DNA of 64,000 nucleotides, taken from assembly GCF_003345295.1 (NCBI RefSeq), contig NZ_CP031055.1, positions 744,001 to 808,000 on the forward strand, in the 5' to 3' direction. A program made the translations under genes and the position numbers. Below, one piece after another: positions 8,173 to 16,256 of the stretch. Source of the stretch: Vibrio splendidus. Lineage in GTDB: Bacteria; Pseudomonadota; Gammaproteobacteria; Enterobacterales; Vibrionaceae. Numbering within the stretch: the first letter of the stretch is position 1; each line of letters begins with the position of its first letter. The notes beneath the pieces were generated by a model. It worked only from the letters and a program-made list of their open reading frames with translations. It ran no database searches and was not told the origin of the DNA.

Positions 8173-9714
8173 ATGGTTACGTACTCAAGTTTTGTAGTTA
8201 TTGCTTTATATGTACTAACTACTTTATTTATCAGTTACTTAGTTAATAAGCGTTATAGCGTTGGTGGCGATTTTTCAACGGGCGGAAAACAATTTGGTTG
8301 GTTTACGGCAGGTGTGTCGATTCTTGCAACCTACATCAGCGCGATGACGTTTGTGGGCATGCCGGGTTGGGTTTATAGCTCAGGCATGGAAGCAATGAGC
8401 GTCCATTTGAATTACCCAATAGTGATCTTTTTCGCTGTGGTTTTCTTTGTCCCTGTGTTTTACAAACTCGGCCTGACTTCGATTTATGAATACCTAGAGC
8501 ACCGCTTTGGTGTTGTTGCTCGCACGATCAACTCAATCGTGTTTATTGTGGTTCAGTGTATTTCGGCTGGGGTAATTTTGTATGCAGTTGCACTGATCTT
8601 GGTGCAAGTGTTGCCGGTGAGTATCTCCGAGGCGATCATCTACATCAGCTTATTTACGGCTTTGTATACCTATGCGGGCGGTATTTCGACCGTCATATGG
8701 ACAGACATGCTGCAGTCGGCGGTGCTGATCATTGGCAGCATTGCGATCTTTACCTTATTGCTGATCAAGATTGATGCGGGCGAGGTGTTGTCTCCTGAAC
8801 ATCTGAATATCATCAATCTCGATTTCGACTTGGGAGTTGATACTACATTGTGGGCGGGTGTGGTTGCCGTGAGTTTCTTACATCTGAGTGTGTATGGCAC
8901 TAACCAATTGATTATTCAAAGAACATTGGCAACAAAAAACGTTGAAACGGCACAGAAATCGATGCTGCTTTGTGGTTACGGCGCCTTCTTTATCTACCTG
9001 TTTTTCTCGGTAATGGGCGTTCTTCTGAGTGTCTTTTATCAAGACCAAAGCTTTGAAAACAGCAATGAAGTGATTCTCGATTTTGTATTCAATCATACCA
9101 ACCCAATCATTGTTGGACTGGTGATTTCAGCTCTGTCGGCAGCGGCAATGTCGACCTTGGATTCAACCTATAACTCAATGGCAACGGTCGCTACGTTCGA
9201 TTTCTACAAGCGATTTTTCCGTAAAAAAGCCTCTGATGCACACTATGAATCGGTGGCAAGAAAAATGAGCCTTGTCGCGGCGGCTTCGGTTGTTGTGCCC
9301 GCTTTATTGGCCGTTTCAAATGAATCAGTGCTCAAGACTATCGCTAGCCTGACTTCCATTTTTGTCGGTATTCGTCTTGGCTCTTTCATCTTGGGTTTGT
9401 TCTTTAAACGAGCTAACGAGAGCGGCGTAATTGCGGGCAGTATTGGCAGTGTGGTTGTGGTGTTCATTGCAAAATACTATGGCATATCTTGGCCTTGGTT
9501 CGCCTTAATCGGCACTGTGGTTTTCTTAGTGCTAGGTGTTGTCGTTAGCCATTTCTATGGGCAAGTAACTGAACAACAAAACGAATTTATCGCCAAGCAA
9601 AAACACTTGTTTGCAAAACCTACGGCGAGTCATTACGGCTTGCTAGTGTTCGCTGTCGTCACGATTGCGGCTTGTACTGTTATTCCTGATTGGCTTTATG
9701 CCGCTCTTTCTTAA
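8173..9714 (+). CDS. Sodium/solute symporter (SSS family)
   Basis: A 513-residue permease with about thirteen hydrophobic segments. The N-terminal part (FSTGGKQFGWFTAGVSILATYISAMTFVGMPGWVY) and the segment TYAGGISTVIWTDMLQSAVLIIG are typical of sodium/solute symporters, as is SALSAAAMSTLDSTYNSMATV in the sodium-site region. It would couple sodium influx to uptake of a small solute. GGAA lies 8 bp before the ATG. The serine dehydratase begins 43 bp downstream on the same strand, so serine or a serine-yielding solute is a reasonable but unproven substrate. Confidence 0.9.
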   Translation: MVTYSSFVVIALYVLTTLFISYLVNKRYSVGGDFSTGGKQFGWFTAGVSILATYISAMTFVGMPGWVYSSGMEAMSVHLNYPIVIFFAVVFFVPVFYKLGLTSIYEYLEHRFGVVARTINSIVFIVVQCISAGVILYAVALILVQVLPVSISEAIIYISLFTALYTYAGGISTVIWTDMLQSAVLIIGSIAIFTLLLIKIDAGEVLSPEHLNIINLDFDLGVDTTLWAGVVAVSFLHLSVYGTNQLIIQRTLATKNVETAQKSMLLCGYGAFFIYLFFSVMGVLLSVFYQDQSFENSNEVILDFVFNHTNPIIVGLVISALSAAAMSTLDSTYNSMATVATFDFYKRFFRKKASDAHYESVARKMSLVAAASVVVPALLAVSNESVLKTIASLTSIFVGIRLGSFILGLFFKRANESGVIAGSIGSVVVVFIAKYYGISWPWFALIGTVVFLVLGVVVSHFYGQVTEQQNEFIAKQKHLFAKPTASHYGLLVFAVVTIAACTVIPDWLYAALS

Positions 9715-9757
9715 TGAGTAAATCTTCTCAACTGGCTAATTTTTAACAGGTAAATGT

Positions 9758-11128
9758 ATGCTGTCCATTTTTGATATCTATAAAATTGGTGTTGGGCCAT
9801 CAAGCTCACACACTAACGGCCCAATGATTGCGGGTTTCCATTTCACTCAATTAGTCGCGGATAAAATCACGGAAGTGGTTCGTGTTCAAGTCGATCTTTA
9901 TGGTTCGTTATCGTTAACCGGAATAGGGCACCATACCGACAGAGCAACCATCTTGGGTTTGCTTGGCAATAAGCCAGACACGATTAAGATCACCAGCGCT
10001 AATGAAGCGATGCGTCTTGCTATCGATAGTGGTGAAATGCAGTTGAATGGCCATCACACCATTGGCTTCAATTATCAAACCGACATGCTATTCCACGAAG
10101 ATAATCTGCCTTTGCATGAGAACGGTATGATGATTACCGCGCTTGACCAAAGTGGAAATGTGATTGTTGATGAAACCTATTACTCCATTGGTGGTGGCTT
10201 TATAGCAACCGCGGATGAACTACAGAATGGCACTAAAACTCAAGTAGTAGAAGTCCCTTTCCCATTCAAAAATGCCGATGAAATGCTGAGAAAAGCAGAA
10301 GACAGCGGCATGAGCTTGGGTGGCATGATTCTGAAAAATGAAGCGGCTTTCCAAGGCGATGATGTTATTTCAGAAAAGGCCGATCAAATCTGGCGAGTAA
10401 TGACTCGCTGCATGGAACGCGGATTTGAAACCGAAGGCATTCTTGATGGCGGTTTGAACGTGACACGTCGTGCACCGAACCTGCTGAAAAAGCTGGAAGC
10501 AAATGCGGCCGTTGAAAACGACCCAATGGAAATCATGGACTGGATTAACTTGTTTGCTTTTGCGGTGAGTGAGGAAAATGCAGCCGGCGGCCAAGTGGTG
10601 ACATCACCTACTAATGGTGCAGCGGGCGTTATCCCTGCGGTGTTGATGTATTACCATCGCTTCATTAAAGAACTCGACACCAAGCAACTGAAAGACTTTT
10701 TGGCTGTATCGGGTGCGATTGGTATTTTGTACAAAACCAATGCTTCAATTTCTGGCGCGGAAGTAGGGTGCCAAGGTGAAGTGGGTGTGTCATCTTCTAT
10801 GGCGGCAGCGGGTTTAACAGCGTTACGTGGTGGCAGCAATGAGCAGATCTGCATTGCGGCCGAAATCGCGATGGAGCATTCGCTCGGTATGACGTGTGAT
10901 CCGATTGGTGGCTTGGTACAAGTGCCATGTATTGAACGAAATGCGATGGGTTCCATGAAGGCGATTAATGCCTCACGAATGGCACTCAAACGTAACAGCA
11001 AGAGCCTGATCTCATTAGATAAAGTGATCGCCACCATGTATCAGACGGGTAAAGACATGAATAAGAAGTATCGTGAAACGTCATTAGGCGGTTTGGCGCT
11101 GATTCATTTAGCTCACCCTTGTGAATAG
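9758..11128 (+). CDS. sdaA: L-serine ammonia-lyase (iron-sulfur type)
   Basis: A 456-residue single-chain L-serine dehydratase that converts L-serine to pyruvate and ammonia using a [4Fe-4S] cluster. It opens MLSIFDIYKIGVGPSSSHTNGPM, the family N-terminal signature. The cluster-type cysteines are visible in AEVGCQGEVGVSSSM (about residue 343), LGMTCDPIGG (about 384) and QVPCIERNAMG (about 395). The length matches E. coli SdaA. It is downstream of the sodium symporter, probably as one operon, and ends at a clear terminator. An Lrp-family gene follows on the opposite strand; in E. coli sdaA is Lrp-controlled, so the proximity is suggestive. Confidence 0.95.
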   Translation: MLSIFDIYKIGVGPSSSHTNGPMIAGFHFTQLVADKITEVVRVQVDLYGSLSLTGIGHHTDRATILGLLGNKPDTIKITSANEAMRLAIDSGEMQLNGHHTIGFNYQTDMLFHEDNLPLHENGMMITALDQSGNVIVDETYYSIGGGFIATADELQNGTKTQVVEVPFPFKNADEMLRKAEDSGMSLGGMILKNEAAFQGDDVISEKADQIWRVMTRCMERGFETEGILDGGLNVTRRAPNLLKKLEANAAVENDPMEIMDWINLFAFAVSEENAAGGQVVTSPTNGAAGVIPAVLMYYHRFIKELDTKQLKDFLAVSGAIGILYKTNASISGAEVGCQGEVGVSSSMAAAGLTALRGGSNEQICIAAEIAMEHSLGMTCDPIGGLVQVPCIERNAMGSMKAINASRMALKRNSKSLISLDKVIATMYQTGKDMNKKYRETSLGGLALIHLAHPCE

Positions 11129-11163
11129 AAAGCGTAAATAAACGATATCCGTTTCAAAATAAC

Positions 11164-11216
11164 AAAGCCCGGCGCATCTAGATTTTAGATACCTTAGATA
11201 GCTGGGCTTTTGTTTT
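11164..11216 (+). terminator. Terminator after sdaA
   Basis: AAAGCCCGGC (11164-11173) pairs with GCTGGGCTTT (11201-11210), with one G-U pair, and is followed by TGTTTT. An internal TCTAGA/TCTAAG-like segment extends the fold. Confidence 0.8.
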
Positions 11217-11249
11217 CCGCTTAAAAAAAGGGTCGTATGGCGAAGTGAA

Positions 11250-11735
11250 CTAGTCTCCAAGAGGAAGCAGATAGCTGTTTTTCAACTCTTTAACTGAGAT
11301 ATTAGACTGAATCGCACTCACGCCTTTTACTCGCCTGATCGAGCTAATACGCTCAAAGTACTCTTCCAAATCTTTAGCTAACACTTGCACCATGTAGTCG
11401 GCACCGCCTGCAATACAGTGACACATCGGAATCCAATCGGTTACAGCAACAAATTCTTCGAACGGTTCGGTATTTTCAACTTCATGGTTGCCCAACGTAA
11501 CTAAAGTAAAGCCTGCTACGTGCAAACCTAACTTCTTGCGGTTGAGTTTGGCGGCATAACCATCGATATAGCCGGTCTCTTCCATGCGTTTCCAACGACG
11601 CCAACATGGGGTTTCGCTGAGGTTAACCTTTTCAGCAAGCTTACTGTTGCTCATGCGTCCGTCTTGTTGGATATGTTCTAAGATGGCGATATCAGTGTCA
11701 TCTAACACTTCTTTGGTGGATTCTTTCTGTTTCAT
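11250..11735 (-). CDS. Lrp/AsnC-family regulator
   Basis: 161 residues. The N-terminal winged HTH (LDDTDIAILEHIQQDGRMSNSKLAEKVNLSETPCWRRWKRMEETGYI) is diagnostic, followed by a RAM effector domain (LHVAGFTLVTL, VTDWIPMCHCIAGGADYMVQVLAKDLEEYFERI). Family members sense amino acids. It is divergent from a LysE-type exporter with 122 bp between the starts, an arrangement common for amino-acid exporters and their Lrp-type activators. The likely role is control of that exporter (inference). Confidence 0.93.
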   Translation of the reverse strand: MKQKESTKEVLDDTDIAILEHIQQDGRMSNSKLAEKVNLSETPCWRRWKRMEETGYIDGYAAKLNRKKLGLHVAGFTLVTLGNHEVENTEPFEEFVAVTDWIPMCHCIAGGADYMVQVLAKDLEEYFERISSIRRVKGVSAIQSNISVKELKNSYLLPLGD

Positions 11736-11857
11736 GGCTTTTTTAGAAAAGTCTTGCTCAAATTTGCATTAATATTAGCCTATATAGCAATTTAATTCCT
11801 AGTCGAATCTGTAAACTCTCTCCGTATAAATACTTTACTTATTAGGAGTGAGAGGAA

Positions 11858-12457
11858 ATGAGCTCTCAGTTAATGCTGGCGTTCTTGCTGTTTTCAATAT
11901 CTATCGCAATTACACCTGGGGCAGGCAATATCGCATTACTTGGGATTTCAAGTCGTTATGGGTTTGCTGCGACTTTACCTTTTATCTCTGGGAACGCTGT
12001 TGGTATCATCATCGTACTGGCGGGTTCCAGTGTCGGTTTGGTGAGCCTATTCACCCTTTATCCAGAGCTATACAACATTTTGAAATACGCGGGCGCAGCT
12101 TATTTGCTGTTTATGGCGTGGTCGATTGCTAATATGCAAATCGAAGAAAGCACTGTCGACAATCGCTCGGGCTTTATGTCTGGCGTATTGGTGCAGGTGT
12201 TAAACCCTAAAGGTTGGATTGCGTCATTAACTGTATTCTCACAGTTCATCACTCCAAACGCAGACTACCTGATTCAAGTAGTGACCATTATCGCGGGTAT
12301 GGTTATTACCGGTGTGCCGTGCATGTTGGTGTGGGCGTATTGCGGCACCATGCTTAAGAAGTTACTGCAATCACCAAAACAGATGATGTTTGTGAACCGT
12401 TGCTTGGGCGGAAGTTTAGCGATGGTGGTTGCCTTTATGCTTTATCAACCAGCATAA
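11858..12457 (+). CDS. LysE/RhtB-family amino-acid exporter
   Basis: A 199-residue inner-membrane protein with about six hydrophobic segments. The N-terminus (FSISIAITPGAGNIALLGISSRYGF) is the LysE/RhtB signature around the conserved TPGxxN, and the middle NPKGWIASLTVFSQFI is also typical. It would export an amino acid or related metabolite. The start is supported by AGGAG at 11844-11848. It is divergent from the Lrp-family gene, the probable regulator. The cargo is unknown. Confidence 0.9.
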   Translation: MSSQLMLAFLLFSISIAITPGAGNIALLGISSRYGFAATLPFISGNAVGIIIVLAGSSVGLVSLFTLYPELYNILKYAGAAYLLFMAWSIANMQIEESTVDNRSGFMSGVLVQVLNPKGWIASLTVFSQFITPNADYLIQVVTIIAGMVITGVPCMLVWAYCGTMLKKLLQSPKQMMFVNRCLGGSLAMVVAFMLYQPA

Positions 12458-12470
12458 AGCCTCTCTACAA

Positions 12471-12504
12471 ATAAAAAAACCACTCCTAAATCCATAGGAG
12501 TGGT
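12471..12504 (-). terminator. Terminator of ahpF
   Basis: ACCACTCCTA (12479-12488) and TAGGAGTGGT (12495-12504) form a perfect 10-bp stem. On the minus strand it is followed by TTTTTTTATTT, an excellent intrinsic terminator about 95 bp past the ahpF stop. Confidence 0.88.
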
Positions 12505-12598
12505 GTCTAAAAATCGACTAAGTGGTTAACAATAATTAGTAAGTTACTAATAACTCGCAAGTTAACAAGAACGTTTTAAGGAATGTTTGCTTAAAAGA

Positions 12599-14191
12599 TT
12601 AAGCGGTTTCAGCCTCTTTAACTGGAGCTGAGTTACGGATTAAGTGGTCAAATGCACCTAAGCTTGCTTTTGCACCTTCACCCATCGCAATGATGATCTG
12701 TTTGTAAGGTACTGTCGTTACGTCACCCGCTGCGAACACACCTTTCATTGATGTAGCGCCATGAGCGTTGATTTCAATTTCACCGCGTGGTGAAAGCTCA
12801 ACTTTCGAACCCTTCAACCATTCACTGTTTGGCATCAGGCCGATTTGAACAAAGATGCCGGCAATGTCGACTTGCTTCAGCTCATCGGTGTTACGATCTT
12901 TATATTCCAAAGCTGTTACACGGTTGCCATCACCAATCACTCGCGTTGTTTGCGCCATCTTGATGATTTCGATGTTTGGTGTTGCGTTCGCTTTGTCGAT
13001 CAGCACTTGGTCTGCACGCAGTGTGTCTGCAAATTCAAGTACGGTTACGTGTTCAACGATACCCGCTAAATCAATCGCCGCTTCGATGCCTGAGTTACCG
13101 CCACCAATAACCGCTGTTTTCTTACCTTTGAACAGTGGGCCGTCACAGTGTGGGCAGTAAGCAACGCCTTTGTTGCGGTACTCTTGCTCACCCGGAACAT
13201 TCATTTCACGCCAGCGTGCACCGGTGCTGGTGATTACCGTGCGAGATCGTAGTGTTGCGCCGCTCTCTAGTTCAACGTGGATGTAGCCGTCTTCTGTGTC
13301 TTCGGCTGCGATGATGTTCGCAGCGCGCTGCTCGGTTATTACCTCAACGCCGTACTCTTTTACGTGTTCTTCTAGGCTAGCCACTAGCTTAGGACCCGTT
13401 GTCGCTTTCACTGAGATAAAGTTCTCAATCGCCATGGTATCCATCACTTGGCCACCGAATCGGTCAGCAACCACACCTGTGCGAATGCCTTTACGTGCTG
13501 CATAAATTGCTGCTGAAGAACCCGCAGGGCCACCACCGACAACCAATACATCAAACGGAGCTTGCTCGTTTAGGTTTGCTGCTTTCTTTTCTGCTGCGCC
13601 TGAATCGACTTTGTTAAGGATTTCAGCCAGTGACATGCGGCCTTGACCAAACAACTCACCGTTAATGAATACGCTTGGTACTGCCATGATGTCGCGAGAT
13701 TTCACTTCCTCTTGGAACGCTGCGCCATCTATCATGGTTGTCTTAATCAGCGGGTTAATCGCCGACATCATGTTGAATGCTTGAACTACTTCTGGACAGT
13801 TTTGGCATGAGAGCGAGATAAAGATCTCTACATTAAGCTCTTGACCTAGTTCTTTAATTTGCTCAATTACGTCAGCTTCAAGCTTGATAGGGTGACCACC
13901 ACTGTGAAGCAGTGCCAGTACCAATGATGTGAATTCGTGACCCATTGGCAAGCCAGCGAAACCGATCGCAGTGCCTTTCTCTTGGTTCACGACCTGCATG
14001 ATAGGGCTTCGAGTGCTTGCGCTATCATCTCGAGTCACTTCAATTTTGTCGGTGAGAGAGGCGATATCGTTCGCCAGATCTTGAAGTTTGTTCGCGGTGT
14101 CGCTGCTATCAAGACTCAGCACTAACTGAACATTGGTTTTTAGGTTTTCTAGGTATGCTTTTAGCTGCTGCTTCATTGCTTGATCTAACAT
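12599..14191 (-). CDS. ahpF: Alkyl hydroperoxide reductase subunit F
   Basis: A 530-residue flavoprotein that reduces AhpC with NADH. From the ATG at 14191 (MLDQAMKQQL) it has an N-terminal double thioredoxin-like domain with redox pair C129-Q-N-C132, an FAD-binding VVGGGPAGSSAAIYAARKG near 217-235, the thioredoxin-reductase-like pair C346-P-H-C349, a second nucleotide-binding VIGGGNSGIEAA near 361, and the terminal GVFAAGDVT motif. Length and domain order match the family. The open frame extends 30 codons upstream without homology, so I chose the internal ATG. It is downstream of ahpC on the same strand, separated by a hairpin region. Confidence 0.95.
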   Translation of the reverse strand: MLDQAMKQQLKAYLENLKTNVQLVLSLDSSDTANKLQDLANDIASLTDKIEVTRDDSASTRSPIMQVVNQEKGTAIGFAGLPMGHEFTSLVLALLHSGGHPIKLEADVIEQIKELGQELNVEIFISLSCQNCPEVVQAFNMMSAINPLIKTTMIDGAAFQEEVKSRDIMAVPSVFINGELFGQGRMSLAEILNKVDSGAAEKKAANLNEQAPFDVLVVGGGPAGSSAAIYAARKGIRTGVVADRFGGQVMDTMAIENFISVKATTGPKLVASLEEHVKEYGVEVITEQRAANIIAAEDTEDGYIHVELESGATLRSRTVITSTGARWREMNVPGEQEYRNKGVAYCPHCDGPLFKGKKTAVIGGGNSGIEAAIDLAGIVEHVTVLEFADTLRADQVLIDKANATPNIEIIKMAQTTRVIGDGNRVTALEYKDRNTDELKQVDIAGIFVQIGLMPNSEWLKGSKVELSPRGEIEINAHGATSMKGVFAAGDVTTVPYKQIIIAMGEGAKASLGAFDHLIRNSAPVKEAETA

Positions 14192-14310
14192 AATCGTGCC
14201 TGCTCTTAAATTCGGTGTCTTGGTATTGACCAATACCTTCTTGCTGAAAAAGGAAAATAAAAAGTGGGCGCAAGTCGGCAAATATTGTGATGTTGATGGT
14301 TTGAAAGGGT

Positions 14311-14350
14311 GGCGCGCAACTGCCCTTTAGGAGGGAGGCCGAAGCGCGCC
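14311..14350. other. ahpC-ahpF intergenic hairpin
   Basis: GGCGCGC (14311-14317) pairs with GCGCGCC (14344-14350). Inside, CCCT (14323-14326) can pair with AGGG. On the transcript it lies between ahpC and ahpF with no T tract, so it may cause partial termination or protect the ahpC message and give more AhpC than AhpF. Confidence 0.6.
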
Positions 14351-14418
14351 TGTAGAACCGTTTAACTGTTCTGCTTTATTTGTTCTTTCTTGGCTATTTT
14401 TGTTTAGCTAGGCTTAGA

Positions 14419-14976
14419 TTAAATCTTGCCTACTAGGTCTAGAGATGGCGCTAAAGTTTCTTCACCTTCTTTCCATTTAGCTGGGCAAACTTCACCTGGG
14501 TGAGCGGCGACGTATTGTGCTGCTTTAACCTTGCGTAGTAAGTCTTCAGCGTCACGGCCAATACCTTCAGCAGTGATTTCCATTGCTTGGATAACGCCTT
14601 CAGGGTCGATTAGGAAAGTAGCACGGTCTGCAAGGCCCTGACCTTCACGCATAACGTTGAAGTTGTTTGTGATGTTGCCTGTTTGGTCGCCTACCATGAA
14701 GTATTCGATAGTGCCGATTTTGTCAGAAGTATCGTGCCATGCTTTGTGAGAGAAGTGCGTGTCAGTTGATACTGAGAAAACTTCTACGCCGCGAGATTGA
14801 AGCTCTGCGTATTTGTCTTGTAGGTCAACCAGCTCAGTTGGACATACAAACGTGAAGTCTGCTGGGTAGAAGAAGAATACAGCCCACTTGCCTTTAACGT
14901 CTTGCTCAGTGATTTCTACGAACTCGCCGCTTTTGAATGCTGTTGCGTTGAATGGTTTGATTTCTGTGTTGATCAT
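14419..14976 (-). CDS. ahpC: Peroxiredoxin AhpC
   Basis: A 185-residue typical 2-Cys peroxiredoxin that reduces hydrogen peroxide and organic peroxides. The peroxidatic Cys is C45 in FTFVCPTELVDL; the resolving Cys is in PGEVCPAKW near the C-terminus. The length fits the bacterial AhpC subgroup. AGAAAGAGAG precedes the ATG. AhpF, its reductant, is encoded downstream. A strong OxyR-like operator and a plausible promoter lie upstream (listed separately). Confidence 0.96.
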   Translation of the reverse strand: MINTEIKPFNATAFKSGEFVEITEQDVKGKWAVFFFYPADFTFVCPTELVDLQDKYAELQSRGVEVFSVSTDTHFSHKAWHDTSDKIGTIEYFMVGDQTGNITNNFNVMREGQGLADRATFLIDPEGVIQAMEITAEGIGRDAEDLLRKVKAAQYVAAHPGEVCPAKWKEGEETLAPSLDLVGKI

Positions 14977-15032
14977 GATTCGACTCTCTTTCTAATTTGT
15001 AGTGTTTAACGCTATCCCGCGTCGATGGAGAT

Positions 15033-15061
15033 ATATTGCATTCGCACCGGAAATTAGTGAA
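15033..15061 (-). promoter_or_regulatory. Candidate ahpC promoter
   Basis: On the minus strand TTCACT (15061-15056) and CAATAT (15038-15033) are separated by 17 bp. This abuts the OxyR-like site on its downstream side, the position expected for activation, and leaves a leader of about 50 nt before the ahpC ATG. Confidence 0.5.
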
Positions 15062-15098
15062 ATCGGACATTTCTATAGATTCAATAGGCAAATCCTAT
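15062..15098 (-). promoter_or_regulatory. OxyR-type operator upstream of ahpC
   Basis: The established OxyR pattern is four tetranucleotides, ATAG-N7-CTAT-N7-ATAG-N7-CTAT. Here I read ATCG (15062-15065), CTAT (15073-15076), ATAG (15084-15087) and CTAT (15095-15098), each exactly seven bases apart: 15 of 16 key positions match. It lies 86-122 bp upstream of ahpC, a classical OxyR target. Confidence 0.78.
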
Positions 15099-15115
15099 CT
15101 TTGAAAGAACAAGGC

Positions 15116-15176
15116 TATCGATAAAAGCTATCAACAAGAATTATCAACAGAACTTATCAACAAAAACTATCAAAGT
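15116..15176. repeat. 13-bp degenerate tandem repeat, about 4.7 copies
   Basis: TATC recurs at 15116, 15129, 15142, 15155 and 15168, exactly 13 bp apart. Central units read TATCAACAAGAAT, TATCAACAGAACT and TATCAACAAAAAC. It lies just upstream of the OxyR-like site, between ahpC and the VOC gene. Confidence 0.85.
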
Positions 15177-15457
15177 GGGCAGGGCTCTATTTGGGTAGCT
15201 ATGCTCTTTAGGTTGTTATCTATTTAGGCTTATCTCTATTCGCGCAAACATCTATTCACGTAAATATCTATGTAGGCATGGCTTCTTTAAGTGAGAGGAG
15301 GTTTCATGCTAATCGGTAAATAACGAAATATTATCATTAATATAATTTATGATAATTTCAGTTAATCACGGTCTCTCCCTATACTCTCTTCATCGAAACG
15401 AAACATCGAAGCCAGTCTTCGAAACGCACAGAATTAAAAACGAATTTGGAGCAAGTT

Positions 15458-15949
15458 ATGAAAATGAACCACGTAGGCCTAATGGTTGGCGATATGGACA
15501 AAGCAGTTGAGTTTTACACGAAAGCTTTAGGTCTAAGAATCGTAATGAACAACACTAAAGTGATGGAAGAGCGCGAATCAGCAATCGGCCGTATGTGTAT
15601 TGCAGTATTTGGCGAAGGCTTCAAAGGCTTCAACATTGCACACTTAGTAACATCTGATGGCATCGGTGTTGAGCTGTTCGAAATGAAAGAGCGCCAAGAG
15701 CGTCACGACGTTGATTTCTCTCGCCTAGGCATCTTCCACTTCTGTCTGCAGCTTCCAAAAGAGCAGTTTCATTCAGCGATTAAGCGCGTTGAAGAGTATG
15801 GCGGTAAGGTTCGTATGGACATCATGCGTTACCACCCAGAAGACGAACTAAAACAAGCACAAATGGTTTACCTAGAAGACCCGTTTGGCAACCTATTCGA
15901 ATTTTACTCGCACACATACGAAGATACGTACGCGACTGATTACGAGTAA
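15458..15949 (+). CDS. VOC-family (glyoxalase/dioxygenase-fold) protein
   Basis: 163 residues from the ATG at 15458, chosen because GGAG lies 6 bp upstream; a TTG four codons earlier is less likely. It begins MKMNHVGLMVGDMDKAVEFYTKALGLRI, the standard vicinal-oxygen-chelate start. Candidate metal ligands are the His of MNHVG, Glu in GIGVELFEM, His in GIFHFCLQ and Glu in GNLFEFYSHTYEDTY. Members include lyases, dioxygenases and resistance proteins, so the substrate stays open. It is divergent from ahpC across 480 bp and ends in a GAGA-loop terminator. Confidence 0.85.
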   Translation: MKMNHVGLMVGDMDKAVEFYTKALGLRIVMNNTKVMEERESAIGRMCIAVFGEGFKGFNIAHLVTSDGIGVELFEMKERQERHDVDFSRLGIFHFCLQLPKEQFHSAIKRVEEYGGKVRMDIMRYHPEDELKQAQMVYLEDPFGNLFEFYSHTYEDTYATDYE

Positions 15950-16001
15950 TAGGCGCTAACTACCTGTCATAAGGTAGAAAAACCGAAACACCCCCTAAAG
16001 A

Positions 16002-16030
16002 GGATTGGTAGAGATACCAGTCCTTTTTTT
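16002..16030 (+). terminator. GAGA-tetraloop terminator, copy 1
   Basis: GGATTGGTA (16002-16010), loop GAGA, TACCAGTCC (16015-16023), then seven T. The single change from the other copies keeps pairing as a U-G wobble. It follows the VOC gene. Confidence 0.92.
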
Positions 16031-16210
16031 GTGTCTGCGGTATTTGGTTAGAGGTTACGGATAAACCAGAGTAAGTGAGTGCTTTGTATGTTCTCGGTTG
16101 CACTAAAACAACCCGACAGTGTTGCTCTATAGTGCAGCATTGGTTTGAGCGAAAGCTTAACTAATTGATAAGTATAATGTTGAACCATTGGCATATATGT
16201 TGCTCTATTG

Positions 16211-16249
16211 CCTTTATGTAAATTGTATACAATAAAAAATACATAAAGG
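16211..16249 (+). promoter_or_regulatory. xanP leader: inverted repeat covering the ribosome site, with a nearby palindrome
   Basis: CCTTTATGTA (16211-16220) is the reverse complement of TACATAAAGG (16240-16249), whose end overlaps the AAAGGAAG ribosome site of xanP. Between the arms lies a perfect palindrome ATTGTATACAAT (16222-16233), which fits the t.GTa.tAC.a type described for FadR-branch GntR regulators. A consensus TATAAT is at 16173-16178 but lacks a good -35. Whether it acts as an operator, a translation switch or neither is unknown. Confidence 0.4.
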
Positions 16250-16256
16250 AAGTCAC

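Noticed and set aside
10651..11037. 128-codon frame antisense to sdaA
   Set aside because: The sense gene is unambiguous and the antisense translation looks like reversed sdaA codon bias, not a protein.
15141..15162. DnaA boxes or an origin
   Set aside because: The two TTATCAACA words differ from the consensus at one base and no other origin features are present.
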